64,000 bases of DNA from Paenibacillus doosanensis (GCF_025060755.1 NZ_JANYUY010000028.1:35049-99048), one strand, 5' to 3'. Shown: positions 6,994 to 16,893, numbered from the stretch's first letter. A program made the numbers and translations. The notes: generated from the letters alone by a model not told the origin.

Positions 6994-8103
6994 ATGCGCG
7001 TTGTACTTATCGATGATGAAGAGAATGCTCTGAATATTTTGGAGATCTTATTGCGTGAGATCGATGGCGTCACGGTTGCCGGACGTTTTACGAATCCGCT
7101 GCAGGGGATTGAAGCTATGGAAGGTTTGCAGGCGGATGCCGTATTCCTGGATATTCAAATGCCGGGTATATTAGGAGTGGAAGCGGCTAGACGAATCAAA
7201 GCGATCGTACCGCATATTCAGATTGTGTTTACAACCGCTTATTCCGAATACGCCGTGGAAGCTTTTGAAATCCAATCCATCGATTACTTATTGAAGCCGT
7301 TCACCAAGGATAGGCTGCGCAACACCGTATCGCGCCTTGCGAAGGCGGTTTCTGTCCAAAGCCGCGTTGAGGCTGCAAGCGGAGCCGGAATCTACGTGCA
7401 GTGCTTCGGAGGATTTCAAATCCATACGGCTGGCGGGCTGCTTCCTTGGAAAACGAATAAGGAACGGGAGCTGTGCGCTTATTTGATGCATCACGAAGGG
7501 AATCAGATTGATGCTGGAACGATTCTTAACTCGCTTTGGCCGGAGTCCGAGCTGACTAAAGCGAGAACTTATTTGTATACGTGCATCTCATACTTGCGCA
7601 AAAGCTTTCAGGCCAGCAGCCTCGATCTGAAGGTCAATAAAATCGGCAGAGGTTATGCTATCGATGCAACCGGAATGAAAAGCGATGTCGAGGAGTTTAT
7701 TGCTATAGCGGAAACGGCGGCGGCCGAGGAAGCCCTGAACGAGAAACAGTACGAGAGAATGAACGCCTTGCACAAAGGGGAATATTTGCAGGACTGCGAT
7801 TTCGACTGGGCGATGTGGAAGCGGGAGGACCTCAAATCCAGATATATCCGGACGTTAAGAATCGCGTACAGCCATTTTATGAGAAACGGGAACGTTGTGC
7901 TTGCGGCAGACAGCTTACGGCGCGTTCTGGACGTTTCTCCCGATTCGGAGAAGGACGGCAGGGATTTAATCCAACTGTACATCAATACGGACAAACGCAA
8001 CGAGGCGTTAAAAATATTCCGGCAGCTCGATCATGCGGTGCGGGAAAATTTGGGCGTCGAGCTGGAAGAAGAGACCGTGCGCTTGTATCAAAGCTTCGCT
8101 TAA
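6994..8103 (+). CDS. Response regulator with SARP-like output (REC-OmpR/PhoB-type DNA-binding-BTAD)
   Basis: A 369-residue cytoplasmic regulator. Residues 1-120 are a receiver: acidic pocket at VLIDDEEN, phosphoacceptor D53 in VFLDIQMPG, the TTAYSEYA strand and K105 in LLKPF. Residues about 130-205 form an OmpR-type winged helix (VQCFGGFQI ... LCAYLMHHEGNQIDAGTIL). Residues about 225-360 are a bacterial transcriptional activation domain (DFDWAMWKREDLKSRY ... LDVSPDSEKDGRDLIQLY). This REC-SARP layout is found in Paenibacillus-type bacteria. SARP proteins bind direct repeats with an 11-bp period, and exactly such repeats lie before the giant surface gene at 11412. The partner kinase starts 19 bp downstream. 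AAGGAGTG precedes the ATG. Confidence 0.9.
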   Translation: MRVVLIDDEENALNILEILLREIDGVTVAGRFTNPLQGIEAMEGLQADAVFLDIQMPGILGVEAARRIKAIVPHIQIVFTTAYSEYAVEAFEIQSIDYLLKPFTKDRLRNTVSRLAKAVSVQSRVEAASGAGIYVQCFGGFQIHTAGGLLPWKTNKERELCAYLMHHEGNQIDAGTILNSLWPESELTKARTYLYTCISYLRKSFQASSLDLKVNKIGRGYAIDATGMKSDVEEFIAIAETAAAEEALNEKQYERMNALHKGEYLQDCDFDWAMWKREDLKSRYIRTLRIAYSHFMRNGNVVLAADSLRRVLDVSPDSEKDGRDLIQLYINTDKRNEALKIFRQLDHAVRENLGVELEEETVRLYQSFA

Positions 8104-8122
8104 TTTGTTTGGGGAGTAACGA

Positions 8123-11100
8123 ATGAGAAAAAAGCTGGCCGCAGCGGCCGTAACATTGATCATGCTGATCGTTTCCTACGGATTTCTGTACCAATTGTAT
8201 ATGATTCGCGATAATGGCACGCCGCTTGCAGCCGGCGGGCGCATGGACTTAAGCGGCTGGCCCTTGGCCGAGAAAGGCGTTGTGGCGCTGGACGGAGAAT
8301 GGGAGTTTTACCCCGGCAGGCTGCTTGGGCATGAGGAGTTGCAGGCTTATGTGGAAACATCCTCATCCCCATCTCCGGAGACGATGTATTTGCCGAGTTC
8401 CTGGGGCAAGCGGATGAAGCCGTTCGGTTTAGCCACTTACCGGCTGCACATCCGCGTAGACGATGGAAACCGTATGTACGGCTTGAAGACGTTATCGATT
8501 CAAATGGCTAATCGTATTCTCGTCAACGGAACGGAAATCGGTTCGGCGGGAACTTTGCCGGATCAAGGTTCGTACGTGGGAAGCAATAAGCCGTACGTCG
8601 CTTATTTTTCTTTGCAGCCGGGCTGGAACGAAATTATCGTGCAGGTGGCTAACTACGATTATTTGCCGAGCAGCGGTATTCCCAATTCCATCTATTTCGG
8701 TTATTCGAATCAAATTTCCAGTTTGCGCGATATCGCGCTGGCCCGCGATTTAATCTCCATCTGCAGCTTTTTCATTATGGGGATGTATTTCATCGGATTG
8801 TATTCCCAGCGTAAAAACGATTATTCGCTCGTTACCTTTGGACTTCTATGCATATTCGTAACCATGTTTTTGTCGACGCGCGGCGAAAGATTGCTGTTCG
8901 TCTTATTCGACTTCGTACCGTACGGCATTTATATTCGCCTGCAGTCGATTTCGGTATATGCCGCCTGCATGTCGCTGTTTTTGTTCGTTTATACGGCGTT
9001 TCGTCCTTTTTGCCACAAGTGGGTCATCCATACGGGGCTCCTGTTGGGGGTCGTGCTCATGATCACGGCTCTTGTGGATGTGCACAATAGCAGGTTGTTA
9101 TTGCTGATGACGACCTTTTATGCGACGGCGCCGTTTTTGTATGCGACGTATGTCTACGTGCTGGCCGCGCTTCATCGGGTGGAAGGCAGCTTGTATCTGG
9201 TAGTGGCAGCTATTTCGTTAAACTATCATTCCTTGGCGCAAAGCTTCAACGTCTACACGAACGCACCGCTGTATTTTACTTTTCCGTACGAGGTCATTCT
9301 CGTGCTGCTGATGCTTGCTCTGCTCATGTCGCTCCGGTTCTCGAACGAGTTCAAGAAGAACGAACAGCTTTCGCTGCAGCTGCTCAAAGCGGATAAATTA
9401 AAGGATGATTTCCTTTCCAAAACATCGCATGAATTCAAAACGCCGCTGCACAGCATTATTACGATTTCCGAATCGATGGTCCAGGATGCGCGCGATCCGC
9501 TGCCGCCGGAGCAGCAGGAGAAGCTGGAGCTGGTCCTTAGCATCAGCCGCAAGCTGTCGCAGCTCGTGCTTGATATATTGGACTTGTCGAAGCTGAAGCA
9601 GGGAGATTTGACTGTTCGTCCGGTAGCGGTCGATGTTCGTACGACGGTGGACATTGTGCTGCGAATCTTTTCCTTCTTAACGGCAGGTAAACCGATCGCT
9701 TTGATCAACAAAGTTCCGGAAAATTTGCCGAATGTGCTTGCGGATGAAAACCGTTTTCGGCAAATATTGAACAACTTGCTCGATAACGCCGTGAAGCATA
9801 CGGTAAGCGGGAGTATCGAAGTGTCAGCGGCGGAGCGGGACGGAATGATCGAAATTTCGGTGGCGGATACGGGAGCGGGAATCGACCCTCAGGCGCTCGA
9901 TCTCATCTTCGAACCGTTCCAGTCCTTCGAGTCGCAAGGCCTTCAGAGCTTCGGGCTTGGACTGCCTATCGTGAAGCAGCTGATCGAGCTGCAGCGCGGC
10001 ACTATCGAGGTGTCGTCCGTCCAAGGCGAAGGAACGGTGTTCACCATCAGCTTGCCGTCCGCCGGCAGCGGTGCGAGCGCGAGCACGAACAAACTCGCTT
10101 ACGTCAGAGCCCGGGACGAGCAGGATTATTCGTTCCCTACTCCCTATTATAAGGAGAACTTGGGTAAGCATACGATTCTTATCGTCGACGATGACTTTTC
10201 CAATTTGAAAATATTGCTCGATGCGCTGGCGCCGACAGGCTGCAATGTCGTTGCCGTCAAGAACGGTCTGGAGGCGGTTGCGCAGATCGATAAGCCGAAT
10301 GCGGTCGATCTGGTCGTTCTCGATCTGATGATGCCGGGAATGTCGGGTTATGAGGTATGCCAGTACATCCGTCAAAAGTATACGCTGCTGGAAATGCCCG
10401 TATTAATGGTGACGACGGCGGCGCAGCCGCAGGATAAGCTCGCCGCCTTCGAGGCGGGGGCGAACGATTTCTTGCCGAAGCCGTTCGATGCGATGGAGCT
10501 GAAGGCGAGAATCAAGGGCTTGCTGCTGATGAAGGAGTCGCTGGAGAAGGCGATCGAGCTGGAGGTGGCGTTTCTCCAGTCCCAGATCAAGCCCCATTTC
10601 TTGTACAACGTGCTGAATACGATCATCGCCCTAAGCTATACCGACGAAGAACAGTCGCGTAAATTGACGACGGATTTGGCCGACTATTTGCGCGGAAGCT
10701 TCCGGTTCAGCAATGTCCAGAAACGAACCTCCTTCGGACAGGAGCTGAACCTGATCCGTTCTTACGTCGAAATCGAACGGACGAGATTTAAAGACCGCCT
10801 GCGGATTGAGTATGACATAGCAGTAGAGATGTACGGTGTCAGCATTCCCCCGCTGCTGATCCAGCCGCTCGTTGAGAATGCGATCCGGCATGGGATCGGA
10901 GGCCGAACCGAGGGAGGCACGGTGAAAATTAAGGCGAACCGGACGGACGCTCATTATTGCATCCAAATCGAGGATGACGGTGTCGGTATAGGAGAGGACA
11001 GGCTTAGTTGCTTGCTGGACCCGAGCTCGGAGGCTTCCCAGGGAGTCGGATTGAAAAATATTATGAAGCGGCTCAAATATGAATATCATTCGGAATTGCG

Positions 11101-11179
11101 AGTGGACAGCTCGCCGGGAAACGGAACCAAAGTGACGGTGCTGATTCCGTTAGCAGCAGTCCTTCACTCCAACGTGTGA
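8123..11179 (+). CDS. Hybrid sensor kinase: 7TMR-type sensor, HisKA kinase, receiver and a second LytS/YesM-type kinase
   Basis: A 1018-residue membrane kinase. A first membrane helix (about 5-25) is followed by an outside beta-sandwich domain (about 45-190, with ALDGEWEFYPG and GLATYRLHIRV, as in 7TMR-DISM sensors). About seven helices follow (about 205-405). Then come a HisKA helix with H436 in SHEFKTPLHS, an HATPase domain (NNLLDNAVKH, VADTGAGI, GLGLPIVKQL), a receiver with D734 in LVVLDLMMPG, and a second kinase core with H825 in SQIKPHFLYNVLN plus its own HATPase (PLVENAIRHG, EDDGVGIG, GVGLKNIMKRL). Two kinase types in one chain suggest an internal relay. The gene follows the SARP-type regulator by 19 bp, so the pair is almost certainly one operon. 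A strong terminator follows it. Confidence 0.9.
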   Translation: MRKKLAAAAVTLIMLIVSYGFLYQLYMIRDNGTPLAAGGRMDLSGWPLAEKGVVALDGEWEFYPGRLLGHEELQAYVETSSSPSPETMYLPSSWGKRMKPFGLATYRLHIRVDDGNRMYGLKTLSIQMANRILVNGTEIGSAGTLPDQGSYVGSNKPYVAYFSLQPGWNEIIVQVANYDYLPSSGIPNSIYFGYSNQISSLRDIALARDLISICSFFIMGMYFIGLYSQRKNDYSLVTFGLLCIFVTMFLSTRGERLLFVLFDFVPYGIYIRLQSISVYAACMSLFLFVYTAFRPFCHKWVIHTGLLLGVVLMITALVDVHNSRLLLLMTTFYATAPFLYATYVYVLAALHRVEGSLYLVVAAISLNYHSLAQSFNVYTNAPLYFTFPYEVILVLLMLALLMSLRFSNEFKKNEQLSLQLLKADKLKDDFLSKTSHEFKTPLHSIITISESMVQDARDPLPPEQQEKLELVLSISRKLSQLVLDILDLSKLKQGDLTVRPVAVDVRTTVDIVLRIFSFLTAGKPIALINKVPENLPNVLADENRFRQILNNLLDNAVKHTVSGSIEVSAAERDGMIEISVADTGAGIDPQALDLIFEPFQSFESQGLQSFGLGLPIVKQLIELQRGTIEVSSVQGEGTVFTISLPSAGSGASASTNKLAYVRARDEQDYSFPTPYYKENLGKHTILIVDDDFSNLKILLDALAPTGCNVVAVKNGLEAVAQIDKPNAVDLVVLDLMMPGMSGYEVCQYIRQKYTLLEMPVLMVTTAAQPQDKLAAFEAGANDFLPKPFDAMELKARIKGLLLMKESLEKAIELEVAFLQSQIKPHFLYNVLNTIIALSYTDEEQSRKLTTDLADYLRGSFRFSNVQKRTSFGQELNLIRSYVEIERTRFKDRLRIEYDIAVEMYGVSIPPLLIQPLVENAIRHGIGGRTEGGTVKIKANRTDAHYCIQIEDDGVGIGEDRLSCLLDPSSEASQGVGLKNIMKRLKYEYHSELRVDSSPGNGTKVTVLIPLAAVLHSNV

Positions 11180-11186
11180 CGACAAA

Positions 11187-11236
11187 AACGACAATCTTTC
11201 CCCGATGTGAATATCGGGAGAAGGTTGTCGTTTTTT
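11187..11236 (+). terminator. Strong terminator after the kinase gene
   Basis: A 20-bp arm at 11187-11206 pairs with 11213-11232 (18 Watson-Crick pairs and G-T pairs), loop GTGAAT, followed by TTTT. It isolates the two-component operon from the surface-protein genes. Confidence 0.92.
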
Positions 11237-11279
11237 GTTTGGGACGACAGTCCTTTTTGGTGAAATTTCATACAGATTA

Positions 11280-11330
11280 TGTCGAAAGACCTAGTTTTTA
11301 AGGTTTCTTTAAGGTTCGCTGTCGTAAGAT
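11280..11330 (+). promoter_or_regulatory. Promoter region of the first giant surface gene: SARP-type direct repeats and a 0A-box-like site
   Basis: TTTAAGGTT occurs at 11297-11305 and 11308-11316, exactly 11 bp apart. The second copy ends 8 bp before TAAGAT (11325-11330), which can serve as -10. This is the arrangement described for SARP activators: heptamer-like repeats, an 11-bp period and 8 bp to the -10. A 0A-box core, TGTCGAA, lies just upstream at 11280-11286. No good -35 is present, consistent with an activator-dependent promoter. The regulator at 6994 is the obvious candidate; binding is inferred. Confidence 0.55.
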
Positions 11331-11411
11331 GGAAAAAAATAATAAGTTAGTCCCAGTTTGCCGTGAATAGGAAATAGGTTGTAAGGATTTTATAGAGGGG
11401 GTTTCATTGTA

Positions 11412-14400
11412 ATGTTGAAGAGCAAGACGGCAAGAAGATGGTGCTCTATCGTTTTGAGCGTATGCATGCTGTTGTCGCTTCTTCTGCCTTGGGATATGCC
11501 GAAGGCGGAGGCGGCGGGCGGCGAATGCGGGTCCGGAGATCAGGAGGTTCGCTTCGGATCGACTCAAGTGTTAATCGGGAACTGCTCCCATTCGCCGGAA
11601 AATGCGTTAGCCAACTTCATAGGCAAAACCGATGGATATAGCTATAGCGGTATCGGGGGGAATCATGATTTTGTAAACGGAGATCTTTTTGTCCATGAAG
11701 GCGATACCATGAATTTTACGATCAATGTCGCGCAAAATCCGCAGCTGAAAGCTCTTGCCCAAGGCGGGGACGCAACGGTTGCTATCGGCTGGAGCTATCT
11801 AGAGTGGGTTGAGGAGCATTGCGGTTTTCTTGGTATTCCGAAATGCTGGCAAGGGACGGAAGTGTGGGGTTATGTCGACGGCCAACAGGTAGTCTATGAT
11901 CTAGCTTATCATGGCGGTGCTGGTTCGAGCAAATCCGGCGATATACATATAACGGAGAACTCTGTTATTAACGTCGTAGTAAAAGGAGTGCGGGATGAGA
12001 CGGACGCTCCGTCCGGTCCGAGAGGCTTATATATTCGATTTAAAGACGTTAAACGTCCGGTTTTGACGGGATATACATTCAAGGGCAACGGCGCTTTCAG
12101 GGAAAATAAAAAGATAGAACCGGCTCAAACGGAGCTGTACGCCAAAAAAAATGAATATTTCAGTCTGGCGTACAATTTCAGCGAGCCGGTAAGGCCGATT
12201 ACGTTAAGCTCGGCCTATAACGATCCGTTTCTGAGACATCCGCTGTTTGTCAACCCGGCCGGAACCGGACTGCCGGCGGCCGGAGAGCAGCAATATTTGA
12301 AGAGCGTAAACTACTCGGCGGCGGATTTTGCCAAAGGTGCGCTCAGTGTACCGTTAAATAAAAGCTTGGAATACAAATATACGGCCAGCAAGTATCATCA
12401 TAGCGGCAACCTGCCACTCGAACCGAAGCTTGAAAAAGCCAGCGGAGAGAGCGGCTCCGTATTTGACATCGATTCCTCTTTGGAGCAAAAGTTCAGAGGA
12501 GCCGTTCTCGCCGACGCGGCAGGCAATATTGTGCTCGATTATTCCAAATTCAACCAATCGGGCGACGATAGCAGCGCAGCAGGCGGCTACTTGCAAGGCA
12601 AAAACGTCAACCCTTTCGACTATAATCACCAAGGGCTTCGGGTCATTGTCGATGCGGTGCCTCCCAAATATACGAAGGTCGGCAACGGCATTCAACCGGA
12701 AATTTTGACCGGGGTTACTTTGAACAAGAACGACGCTTTCGATTTCACCGTTCAGCTGACGGAGGAAGCCCAGGTTAAAAAAGGTTGGGATGTGAACGAT
12801 ACTTATTTACTGCTCAATAACGGGATGAAAGCGACGTACGTAAAGGGCGACAATTCCGACAAATGGACGTTCCATCTCGCGATTCCCGACGGGGTTACGG
12901 TGGAAGCGCCGCTTCTGAAGGCGATTGCCTTGACGAATAAGGCGAACGTCATCGACCCGCTGACGGGCGAGAATAAGGATACGGGCGTGCTGCAGGATTA
13001 CGCGGGCAATCTGCTGATCCAGCCGGCCAACTATGAAGGAATTTTCACCGACCCGGAAGACGGCGAGGATGCGGCCAACGTCAATTCGAAGATCGACTGG
13101 GCGCAGCTGTCGATTGACAATACGCAGCCGGAGATCAGCTACCGCTATGAATCGGGAGGGGCGACCGATCAGGTTTATCAGAAAAACGGCAAAGTGACGA
13201 TCGACGCCAACGATCCTGCGCTGATCGTACCGTCTCTTGATCCGAAGGGACCGGGAGAAGTGAGGCCGAGCAGGGGCATCTATCGTCCATCGAACATGAC
13301 GGGCTCCAGCTCTCCGGCCGTAGGATTGGTCTATTATATGTGGAGTCAAAGCGCGACCGATCCGTTTGCAAACAAAGCGGGAGATCATTTTGCGGCGCTC
13401 AAGCGGTTCTCTCTGTCAGCTAAGCAGCCAGGCGAGGATCTGTATCCGGGCAGCAACATTCAGCTCAGCGTCGCCAATAACAAAACGAATCTGATCGCGC
13501 TGCCAGCGGAAGCGTTAACCGAAGAGAAGAGCGGCGAATGGTATTTGCATACATGGACGTCGGACATGACCTGGGATTCGGCAAGAGAATTGATGCAGTA
13601 CACCAAGAAGCAATCCTACATACAACAGCATCCCGAAGAATACAACGGCTGGATCGCCGAGGCTCCGGGCTCTGAAGCGGATAAAATCTTTTACGCCGAT
13701 AATAAGGCGCTGGAGAAGGTAGGCAGCTACGGCGATTTGGCCGTGTGGCCGCTGACTGACTTCGAGAAGGAAGATTCCAACTGGGTTCACAGCGTCGGAA
13801 CGATCAAGCTGGATAACAAGGCGCCTGCGGTCGCTTACGTTGAAATCGCCGGAGACAATACGCCTGCCGTTCAGGTGAAAGTCAGAATTACGGACGAGCA
13901 CAGCGGAGTCGCCGGCAGTTCGTACCAGTGGGTGAAGGACGGAAGCCAGCCTCAGGATGCGGCCTGGATGCCGGTGGAATTGGCCGGAGACAGCGCGACG
14001 CTGACGACGCAGAACGAGGTTGTGGAAGACGGGGCGTATTGGCTCTACGTCCGAACGGTCGATAATGCGGGCAACGAACGGACGGTTCATAACGATAAGA
14101 CCGTAACGGTCAATTCTTCCGGGCGGATCAGCGGAAGCTATCTGACGGAAGCAAGCCCAAGCTTTGTGCAAAGCCATGACGTTCAGTTTAAGCTGACGGG
14201 ACTGGGAAGCATCTCGCCGCTGACGCTGTCGACCGTGACGGCTTCGGCATATGGGAACACGGTCGCCCAAACGACATACGGGACGGTAACGCAATCGGCA
14301 TACGACGCGAGCTTGCTCTCTCTGGGCGATCCGCTCTATGCGACTTTTGCCGGATATGCGTACAGCTCCAGTCCGGTAAGGCCGGAGGAATCCTCTTTCA

Positions 14401-16865
14401 CGGCATTCTCTTCTTACGCCAACGGCGATAACGGAGACCGGATTTACACTGTGCCCGCCGATCCGGGTAAAAACGGCAGTCAATATGTGCATATTCTTGC
14501 GAAAATCAATGAGAGCGGCTTCGAGAAAAAATATTTCTTTGCCAAAGAATATAAATTCGATAACGTGGCTCCGGTCGTCACCTTTAGCAAAAGCGGAGTC
14601 GCTTATCCGCAAGATTCGCAAAACGTGACGGTCACGGTACCCGTGAATCCAGACATTGAAGCGCCAATCGAGCTGATAAAGTACCAATGGATCGACGAGC
14701 AGCTTCCGGCGCCGGCGGAGAATGCCCCGGGCTGGATCGATTTGCCGGAGGACGGCAAAGCCGTTATTACCAATGAGGCTTTGAAGCCAGGCGAGCAAAA
14801 AAATTTCCGGCTGTACGTATGGGCCAAGGACGGGGCGAAGAACGGCGTTATCGCCCAAACGACGGGAGTGTTCGCCGTCTCCAAATCCGAGAACGCCAAT
14901 ACGCCTCCGGCCGATGTGCAATCGGATCTGATTTACTTGTACGGTGACGAGGAGGACGGTTATACCGCGATCGTGCAGCTCGGTCTCGATACCGGCACGG
15001 TGGATAAAGGCGGATACGATTTCTCGGTATCTCCGGATAACGGAGCAAGCTGGGTCAAGTGGCGTCCTTATACGAACTTCGTCGCGCTGAAAGTGCCGAC
15101 GAACAACACGAACGATTTGCATATTCAAGTGAAATACAGAACGTCTGCGGGCGTCGTTGGCCAGCCGAAAAATCTGGATGCGTCGAATATGCCCAAGACG
15201 ATGCCGGTGTACGCGTTAGCCAGCTTAAGCAGCGACAGACCGGCCAGCCTGGAAACGGGAGTAGATATCGATATCGCAGCTCCGCTCGGCATTAAAGTCG
15301 TGCCTGCCGCAGCCAATCCTTCGACTCCGGTTCGCAGCGGCAACACGTTCCATGTCAATGCCAACGGGCTGTACACCTTCGAGCTGACGGACAACGCCGA
15401 TGCAAGCAGGAAATCGACGCTGTATGCCGTGGTCAAAAATATCGATACTACGCCGCCGACCGGTTCGGTTGAATATTTGAATACCGGCAAGACGAACGGG
15501 AATGTGACCGTGCAGCTGACGGATTTGTCCGAGCAGGTCAGAATAACGAATCCTCCCGGACGCTCGACCTACACGTTTACGGAGAACGGAAGCTTCGAAT
15601 TCGAGTTTGTGGACGAAGCGGGCAATACGGGGAAGGCGAAGGCTGCCGTCGATTATATCGACAAAGAGGCGCCGAAGGTGAAAATTGAGCGTTCTTACGC
15701 TTACGGCGACAACGGCAGCAAGACGTTCGGAACGATAACCGACGATAACGGCAATGTGCTGTTTTCCAACGGAGTCACATTAACGGTAGTGAAGCAAAAT
15801 CCGAAAGATAAAGACTTTATTGTACCTGGCGGAAAAAATACGGCGATGCTGCTGCAGAACGGTACGGCTTCCTTCACGGTATCGGATGTGTACGGCAATA
15901 CGACGGTCGTGAAGGAAACGGTCGACAACATTATCTCCGCACCGCCGGAAGCGGACTCGATCAAGTATACGTTTGTAGACGATGCGGGCAACGCTCTGCC
16001 GGAGGATCGGATTGTAACGGTTAACGGCGTGCCGTATGCGAAAGGCAAGATGAAGGTGACGCTGTCCGGTAACGTTACGGCGCCGAATATGGTATTTGCG
16101 GGCACGGCTCCCGCCAAAGACGCCGACGGCAAATATACGAACCGGATCAGCGGCGACGACGGCTCGTTCACCTATTCAAGAACGTTCTCGGCGGACGGTT
16201 CCACGCTCGTCGCTCTGACCGACCTGCTCGGCAATACGAAAAAGGTGCCCGTGACCATTCAAGGTCTGGATAACACGGCGCCGAGTATCGAATTGAAGAT
16301 GTCTTCGGTCGGTGTGACGCAGAACAAGCCGGATTTCAACTTCCTAACCGACTTGGGAGGATACGCCGTCAGCGACAATGTATCTTCGGCGGATCAAATT
16401 CGCGTCGCAATCAGCGGGCTCGATCTGGGCAAGCTCGGTCGGCAGCGCGTCACATACACCGCAACGGATCAGGTCGGCAATACGGCGGTAGCGTATCAGG
16501 ACGTAACCGTAGTGTCCGGCGACGGCATGCTCATCTTTGCCGACGGAGTGCTTCTGTCCGGTTCCAGCGTGGAAAGCGCATTGTTCGATACTAATACGCT
16601 CACCTTCAGCATTGAGAAATTTAACGTGATGAATGTGGACGGGCAAAAACAAGTCAACGAATGGGGCACTTACGATTTGTTCTATCAGCCGGGATTGTAT
16701 CGCGAAGGGCAAATGAAATACATTGCAAGTCAAGTTTCGTACGGCGATTTGGTGAAAGGGCAGTATAAAGTCACCTTCCCGGAAGCGGGCTGGTATACGA
16801 TTATCGTCCGCAATCAGGAGCGGGAACGCGAGTATGCGACCTTCTTTATAGGCAAGAAGCAATAG
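11412..16865 (+). CDS. Giant secreted protein with Ig-like repeats, no visible wall anchor
   Basis: An 1817-residue exported protein. Residues 1-35 are a signal peptide with basic start, long hydrophobic core (LSVCMLLSLLLPW) and an AEA-A cleavage site. The mature part is beta-rich, with many Ig-like modules recognisable from recurring DNTQPEISY, DNKAPAVAYVEI, DNVAPVVTF, DTTPPTGSV and DNTAPSIEL starts and RTVDNAGNE or YTATDQVGNTA ends. There are only a few cysteines, near the N-terminus. No SLH repeats, LPXTG motif or membrane tail is seen, so it is either released or held by other surface proteins. Two SLH-anchored giants follow directly. AGAGGGGG precedes the ATG. Function is unknown; a structural, adhesin or matrix role is likely. 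Confidence 0.8.
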   Translation: MLKSKTARRWCSIVLSVCMLLSLLLPWDMPKAEAAGGECGSGDQEVRFGSTQVLIGNCSHSPENALANFIGKTDGYSYSGIGGNHDFVNGDLFVHEGDTMNFTINVAQNPQLKALAQGGDATVAIGWSYLEWVEEHCGFLGIPKCWQGTEVWGYVDGQQVVYDLAYHGGAGSSKSGDIHITENSVINVVVKGVRDETDAPSGPRGLYIRFKDVKRPVLTGYTFKGNGAFRENKKIEPAQTELYAKKNEYFSLAYNFSEPVRPITLSSAYNDPFLRHPLFVNPAGTGLPAAGEQQYLKSVNYSAADFAKGALSVPLNKSLEYKYTASKYHHSGNLPLEPKLEKASGESGSVFDIDSSLEQKFRGAVLADAAGNIVLDYSKFNQSGDDSSAAGGYLQGKNVNPFDYNHQGLRVIVDAVPPKYTKVGNGIQPEILTGVTLNKNDAFDFTVQLTEEAQVKKGWDVNDTYLLLNNGMKATYVKGDNSDKWTFHLAIPDGVTVEAPLLKAIALTNKANVIDPLTGENKDTGVLQDYAGNLLIQPANYEGIFTDPEDGEDAANVNSKIDWAQLSIDNTQPEISYRYESGGATDQVYQKNGKVTIDANDPALIVPSLDPKGPGEVRPSRGIYRPSNMTGSSSPAVGLVYYMWSQSATDPFANKAGDHFAALKRFSLSAKQPGEDLYPGSNIQLSVANNKTNLIALPAEALTEEKSGEWYLHTWTSDMTWDSARELMQYTKKQSYIQQHPEEYNGWIAEAPGSEADKIFYADNKALEKVGSYGDLAVWPLTDFEKEDSNWVHSVGTIKLDNKAPAVAYVEIAGDNTPAVQVKVRITDEHSGVAGSSYQWVKDGSQPQDAAWMPVELAGDSATLTTQNEVVEDGAYWLYVRTVDNAGNERTVHNDKTVTVNSSGRISGSYLTEASPSFVQSHDVQFKLTGLGSISPLTLSTVTASAYGNTVAQTTYGTVTQSAYDASLLSLGDPLYATFAGYAYSSSPVRPEESSFTAFSSYANGDNGDRIYTVPADPGKNGSQYVHILAKINESGFEKKYFFAKEYKFDNVAPVVTFSKSGVAYPQDSQNVTVTVPVNPDIEAPIELIKYQWIDEQLPAPAENAPGWIDLPEDGKAVITNEALKPGEQKNFRLYVWAKDGAKNGVIAQTTGVFAVSKSENANTPPADVQSDLIYLYGDEEDGYTAIVQLGLDTGTVDKGGYDFSVSPDNGASWVKWRPYTNFVALKVPTNNTNDLHIQVKYRTSAGVVGQPKNLDASNMPKTMPVYALASLSSDRPASLETGVDIDIAAPLGIKVVPAAANPSTPVRSGNTFHVNANGLYTFELTDNADASRKSTLYAVVKNIDTTPPTGSVEYLNTGKTNGNVTVQLTDLSEQVRITNPPGRSTYTFTENGSFEFEFVDEAGNTGKAKAAVDYIDKEAPKVKIERSYAYGDNGSKTFGTITDDNGNVLFSNGVTLTVVKQNPKDKDFIVPGGKNTAMLLQNGTASFTVSDVYGNTTVVKETVDNIISAPPEADSIKYTFVDDAGNALPEDRIVTVNGVPYAKGKMKVTLSGNVTAPNMVFAGTAPAKDADGKYTNRISGDDGSFTYSRTFSADGSTLVALTDLLGNTKKVPVTIQGLDNTAPSIELKMSSVGVTQNKPDFNFLTDLGGYAVSDNVSSADQIRVAISGLDLGKLGRQRVTYTATDQVGNTAVAYQDVTVVSGDGMLIFADGVLLSGSSVESALFDTNTLTFSIEKFNVMNVDGQKQVNEWGTYDLFYQPGLYREGQMKYIASQVSYGDLVKGQYKVTFPEAGWYTIIVRNQEREREYATFFIGKKQ

Positions 16866-16893
16866 TCGGACGGATGACAAGCTATCGGGGGAT

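Noticed and set aside
13515..15128. Long open frame of 537 codons on the reverse strand inside the first giant gene
   Set aside because: It is arginine- and histidine-rich with no family resemblance and no ribosome site, as expected for the mirror of a GC-rich coding strand.
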